A DNA stretch of 64,000 bases from Cricetomys ansorgei. Lineage: Eukaryota > Chordata > Mammalia > Rodentia > Nesomyidae. Shown piece by piece: positions 59,996 to 64,000 of this stretch; the first letter of the stretch is position 1, and each line of letters starts with the position of its first letter. The notes beneath the pieces were generated by a model, which worked only from the letters and a program-made list of their open reading frames with translations, had not been told where the DNA came from and made no database searches. Made by a program: the position numbers and the translations under genes. The stretch is from contig JAMJFZ010003581.1 of NCBI GenBank assembly GCA_026225945.1, positions 12,729,501 through 12,793,500 of the forward strand. The letters are read 5' to 3'.

Positions 59996-60542
59996 AAGAA
60001 GAATAATCAATATAACTTCTAACAATGGCTAGAAAAAACAAAAAGCATGTTTTAGAATTTTAAGTATTTGAAGAATATGAAGTGCCGTGATTGCTTGTGT
60101 GTGACTTTACTTTGCAAAACCAGACTCTTTCAAGGTAGAAATGTCAGGGGGTTTTCTGGAAGGTCCTGTGGGCGCTCTGGCAATCCTTTTCCTGATGTGT
60201 TGATATTGTGATAGTCTTGACCTTGTAGAATTGACTTCGCTAATTGCCTATCAATTCTTCTACCTCCTGTCTCTTCATTTAGGAATTAGCCATTCTTGTC
60301 TTCCCAAATATGTATGGTCCCGTTTGTAGAAAATAGAAATACTCCAGTTAATAACAAAATGAGATCATGTGTCAGGAGCCCTTTGTCCAAACAAAAGGGT
60401 CAAGTTCGTGACAGATTGTCCTAAAGCTGCTGCCACCAGTGGTCAGTTTCTGTGTCCTTTTACTCTCTCAGTGTCTCTCCAGGGGTCAGTAAAACGTTTC
60501 TTCTTTCCAAGGTGCCAGCTTCACCACCACCCTCTCTTCTTC

Positions 60543-60683
60543 TTGGGACAGAGTTTCTCTGTGTAGCCTTGGCTGTCCTGGAACTTGCTTTATAGACCAG
60601 ACTGGCCTTGAACTCAGAGATCTGCTTGCCTCTGCCTCAGAGAAGGCCCATACTATGTATGCCATGCCCAGCAGCTGTCTGGC
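60543..60683 (-). mobile_element. B1 SINE, minus, internally rearranged
   Basis: GGGACAGAGTTTCTCTGTGT AGCCTTGGCTGTCCTGG to TCTGCTTGCCTCTGCCTCAG; the usual CTTTAATCCCAGCAC part is replaced. Its left part overlaps the inverted duplication. Confidence 0.85.
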
Positions 60684-60835
60684 ATAATGGAGCTTGTCGT
60701 AGGAAATCAGAATATTGGGCCTCACCCCACACCTACTGCATCTTATCTGCCTCTGAACCAGATCCAAGAGCTTAAGTGCAAACCTGAATTTAGAAGTCCC
60801 GCTTGGGTACCTATGCGTTTCCCTGCTCTTCTCCC
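60645..60835. repeat. Inverted duplication, arm 2
   Basis: Opposite-strand copy of 58715-58905, with CTCTGCCTCAGAGAAGGCCC at its left end and CCCTGCTCTTCTCCCAAATG at its right end. Both arms show the same junction inside the B1-like part. Confidence 0.85.
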
Positions 60836-60909
60836 AAATGGTGCTGCGATGAGACATGCGCACTGCCATCCCCGGCATCATTTGCATTTAACGATACAGT
60901 TGATATAAA

Positions 60910-61990
60910 GAGTTGTTCGGTGTAAAGCAACCCTGTAGACTTAGACTCTAACTAACAGCTAACTAACTAAGTTTCCTAAGACAATGCATGGCAATCTTTG
61001 TCCCTACCTCTCAGACCACTGACAGGCACTAAGAGTTGGTTGGTAAAACTAACAGTTACCAGCTCTTTGCAACTTTGAAAAAAGTGTTTGAGAGTAGTCT
61101 AAAATGTGGGAATGTGTACACCGGAAGCTCGTCTCTTTAAGTATTTGTGTTTATCTTTTTCTTGAAATAAATATCAATAATTATAAATTATAGAAACGTG
61201 ATGTCTTACACAGGTCAATCTGGTTTGTATGTTAGCACTGAAGATTGGAGTCTCATATAGAAACAGCTGAGTCAGGAAGCCAGGTTCAAGTGCGGGCAAA
61301 ATATTGATGTATTTGAATTTCTTTTTTTCCCTTTATATTTCCCTTCCTTGTTATAATGAACTATTGCTTCATCATGACAGTAGAATTGACCTATTATTTC
61401 ATTTGGTATTGTGTCACTTAAAATGTAAATATATTGTCTCAAATTCTTTGTGTAAAGTTCACTGTATAAATAAATACGAATAAGCAGCTAATGATCACAT
61501 TTCATAGTCATTTCCTATTTAAATGTAACTGTGATCCCTTAGTCAGGAGTCTGTTCGTAAGTAATTGTTGCCTGACCTCTGCTGTTTCTGACAAGCAAAG
61601 TTGAGGGATTTTAACTAAAAGTTCAGAAAGCAGACAAGGTTAAGAATAATTGTTCCTTCTCTTTGCTACCCTTTCTCTGTGCTGAACCCAGGGCCTTGCA
61701 TGGGCAATATTCTCTAGACCCTCAGTTAATGTTCTTGACAAGAAATTTATAAATTTGTAAACAGGAGCCTGATGGATGAACCGCTCTTAGCCGCAGCCAT
61801 GCTGCCTCGGCCGCAAGCTTTCTGCACAACCCGAACTGAATGATGTCTGTTTCAGAAAGCAAATGCTTAAAAGTTAATAAAGTTAGAGGGCCAAAGAGCA
61901 CTCCTTTCATAGAAAAAGGAAACTGTAACTTTATTTTGTTATCTTTTGTGAGATTCTATAGATAAATGTTTGGCTCTTTTAAAAATATTA
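60910..61990. other. Non-coding; ID-like fragment at 61676-61716
   Basis: CTGAACCCAGGGCCTTGCAT GGGCAA at 61682 is the complement of an ID-type element. The rest is AT-rich and unassigned. Confidence 0.5.
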
Positions 61991-61995
61991 AGTGA

Positions 61996-62160
61996 GGTCT
62001 GCCGGGTTGGCTCAGTGATTGAAGGTATTTGCTACCAAGGCTAACAATCTGAGTTAACTCCCCGATCCTACATGGTAGAAGGAGAGAACTGTTCCTCTAA
62101 GTTGTCTTTTGATCTCCACAGTGCATTGGGACACACACACACACACACACACACACTAAA
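61996..62160 (+). mobile_element. B3/B2-type SINE, plus
   Basis: GCCGGGTTGGCTCAGTGATT GAAGG head and a (CA)n tail at 62130-62157. Confidence 0.75.
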
Positions 62161-62593
62161 TAATTAAAAATTCAGTAGAAACTTAAGAAAGAATACAACA
62201 TGATATATTGTATGAAAATTGCTTCAACTCCCAACGAACAGGGCAGGATATTGATACGACCTTTCTGATGGAGAGAGAGACACTGATCTTTTGAAGTGGG
62301 GGGGGGGTGGATCTCCACATGGAGACAATTAATTTTAAGACTGTATGCAAAGGAAACAATTATGAGCGTGTGCCAAATTAAGCATAACATGTTCATCTCA
62401 GCGTAGCATCCACTGGAGGAAAGTAGGAAACACACCAATGTCCAAACATGGAGATTGGTTTAATAAATCGGTATCTAAGCTGAGAATCCCGGCGCTACCA
62501 CAAAGAGATCATGTCGAATTGAAAAGTATGTAATCCTGTGAAATAAATACTCATCATGAATCCAAAAGGAACATTCAACCAACTCATAGTCAC

Positions 62594-62737
62594 TGAGATG
62601 GCTCCGTGGGTAAAGCACTTGTGGTATGCCTGATAACCCAAGCTCTATTCCTGGAATCTGTAGTAGAAGGAGAGAATTGTCTCCTGACAGTTGTCCTCTG
62701 ACCTCCACAAACATGAGTCATCCACCCACCCACACAT
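62594..62737 (+). mobile_element. B3/B2-type SINE, plus, feeding into the CA array
   Basis: CTGAGATGGCTCCGTGGGTA AAGCACTTG head and TTGTCCTCTGACCTCCACAA ACATG end, directly followed by the CA array. Confidence 0.85.
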
Positions 62738-63645
62738 CACATACACACACACACACACACACACATACATACATACACACACACACATACACACACCACA
62801 CACACATACATACACATACATACACACACATACACACATACACACACACACACATACACACACACACACACACACACATACATACATACACACACACACA
62901 TACACACACCACACACACAGACATACACATACATACACACACATACACACACACACACACACACACATACATACATACACACACATACACACATACACAC
63001 ACACACACATACACACACACACATACATACACACATACATACACACACACACATACACACACACATACATACATACACACACATACACACATACACACAC
63101 ACACACATACACACACACACACACACACACATACATACATACACACACACACATACACACACCACACACACAGACATACACATACATACACACACATACA
63201 CACATACACACACACACACATACACACACATACACACACACACATACATACACACATACATACACACACACACATACACACACACATACATACATACACA
63301 CACATACACACATACACACACACACACATACACACACACACATACATACACACATACATACACACACACACATACACACACACATACATACATACACACA
63401 CATACACACATACACACACACACACATACACACACACACATACATACACACATACATACACACACACACATACACACACACATACATACATACACACACA
63501 CACATACATACACACATACATACACACACACACACACACATACACACACACACACACACACATACACACACACATACATACACACATACACACACATACA
63601 CACACACACACACACACACATACACACACACACACATACACACAC
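62738..63645. repeat. 0.9-kb (CA)n/(CATA) array with higher-order repeats
   Basis: CA dinucleotides with CATACATA interruptions. A landmark CATACATACACACATACA recurs at 63243, 63341 and 63439, giving a 98-bp unit. Rarer CACCAC and CAGAC variants recur 252-253 bases apart (for example 62910 and 63163). Open frames across it are artefacts. Confidence 0.95.
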
Positions 63646-63689
63646 CCCCCACCAGTACTATTACTACTACTATTAATAATGTATACCAC

Positions 63690-63820
63690 CGCCCACATGT
63701 AGAGGTCAGAGAGAAACTTTTGGGAGCAGTTCTCCTCTTCCACCGTGTGTCCAGGGATTAAAAACTCAGGTCATCCAGCTTGTGCCACGGGTTTTTTACT
63801 CTCTGAGCCATGCACAGCAT
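63690..63820 (-). mobile_element. B3-type SINE, minus
   Basis: CACATGTAGAGGTCAGAGAG and TTTTTTACTCTCTGAGCCAT GC resemble the complement of a B3 element. The final 180 bases of the window are unassigned. Confidence 0.65.
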
Positions 63821-64000
63821 TTTGCTTTTATTAAGGAGAACTAACTCACTCTGCATAGCTCCAGGGATTGACCTAACGGGCGGCGACAAGGGGATGAAGA
63901 CCCCACAGAGACACAGACACACACACAGAAAAGCCGGGGTTTTTCTTCTAACGGGCTGTGCTTCTAATGGAGCACCAGCTGCAACGGTGCAATGGGGGGG

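Noticed and set aside
58663..60908. Two similar small open frames (66 and 73 codons) on opposite strands
   Set aside because: The similarity comes from the inverted duplication of repeat-derived DNA; no start context or conservation supports a protein.
62626..63761. Open frames of 300-358 codons of Thr/His or Cys/Val repeats
   Set aside because: Pure translation of a CA microsatellite.

Overview
The window is nuclear DNA of a muroid rodent. This rests on many B1, B2/B3, B4/RSINE-type and ID-type SINEs and rodent L1 fragments in the right half, intron-split coding sequence with consensus splice sites, and CpG islands. I cannot name the species.

The only protein-coding gene I can support is the 5' part of Satb1 (SATB1, the chromatin-organising AT-rich DNA binding factor of T cells and neurons), on the minus strand. 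Three coding exons are present: the start-codon exon (9793-10003, residues 1-70 plus one base), the next exon (5967-6143, residues 71-129) and the next (5079-5205, residues 130-171). Together they encode the N-terminal tail with its nuclear localisation signal and the whole ubiquitin-like oligomerisation domain (ULD). The CUT-like, CUT and homeobox exons lie beyond the left edge.

Upstream of the start codon (rightwards) are two large CpG islands, about 12.7-14.5 kb and 31.5-33.25 kb. Both are probable Satb1 promoters with non-coding first exons. A weaker non-CpG candidate first exon, with a perfect GTAAGT donor, is near 26.46-26.72 kb. The distal island also carries strong plus-strand splice donors, as expected for an antisense lncRNA of the SATB1-AS1 type. 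These non-coding exons are inferred from splice signals only.

The repeat landscape has a sharp boundary. I recognised no B1/B2/B4 SINE from 1 to about 35.2 kb. From 35.2 to 64 kb there are roughly thirty SINEs, several L1 fragments, older MIR/MER5-type repeats, two solo LTRs of one family each with a perfect 4-bp target duplication, one inverted duplication, and two ~1-kb TG/CA-type arrays with higher-order periodicity. No protein-coding gene is visible in 35-64 kb; it reads as upstream flank of a developmental regulator. I found no convincing new biological system. The most useful leads are the alternative-promoter layout, the SINE boundary, and the structured arrays that abut SINEs.
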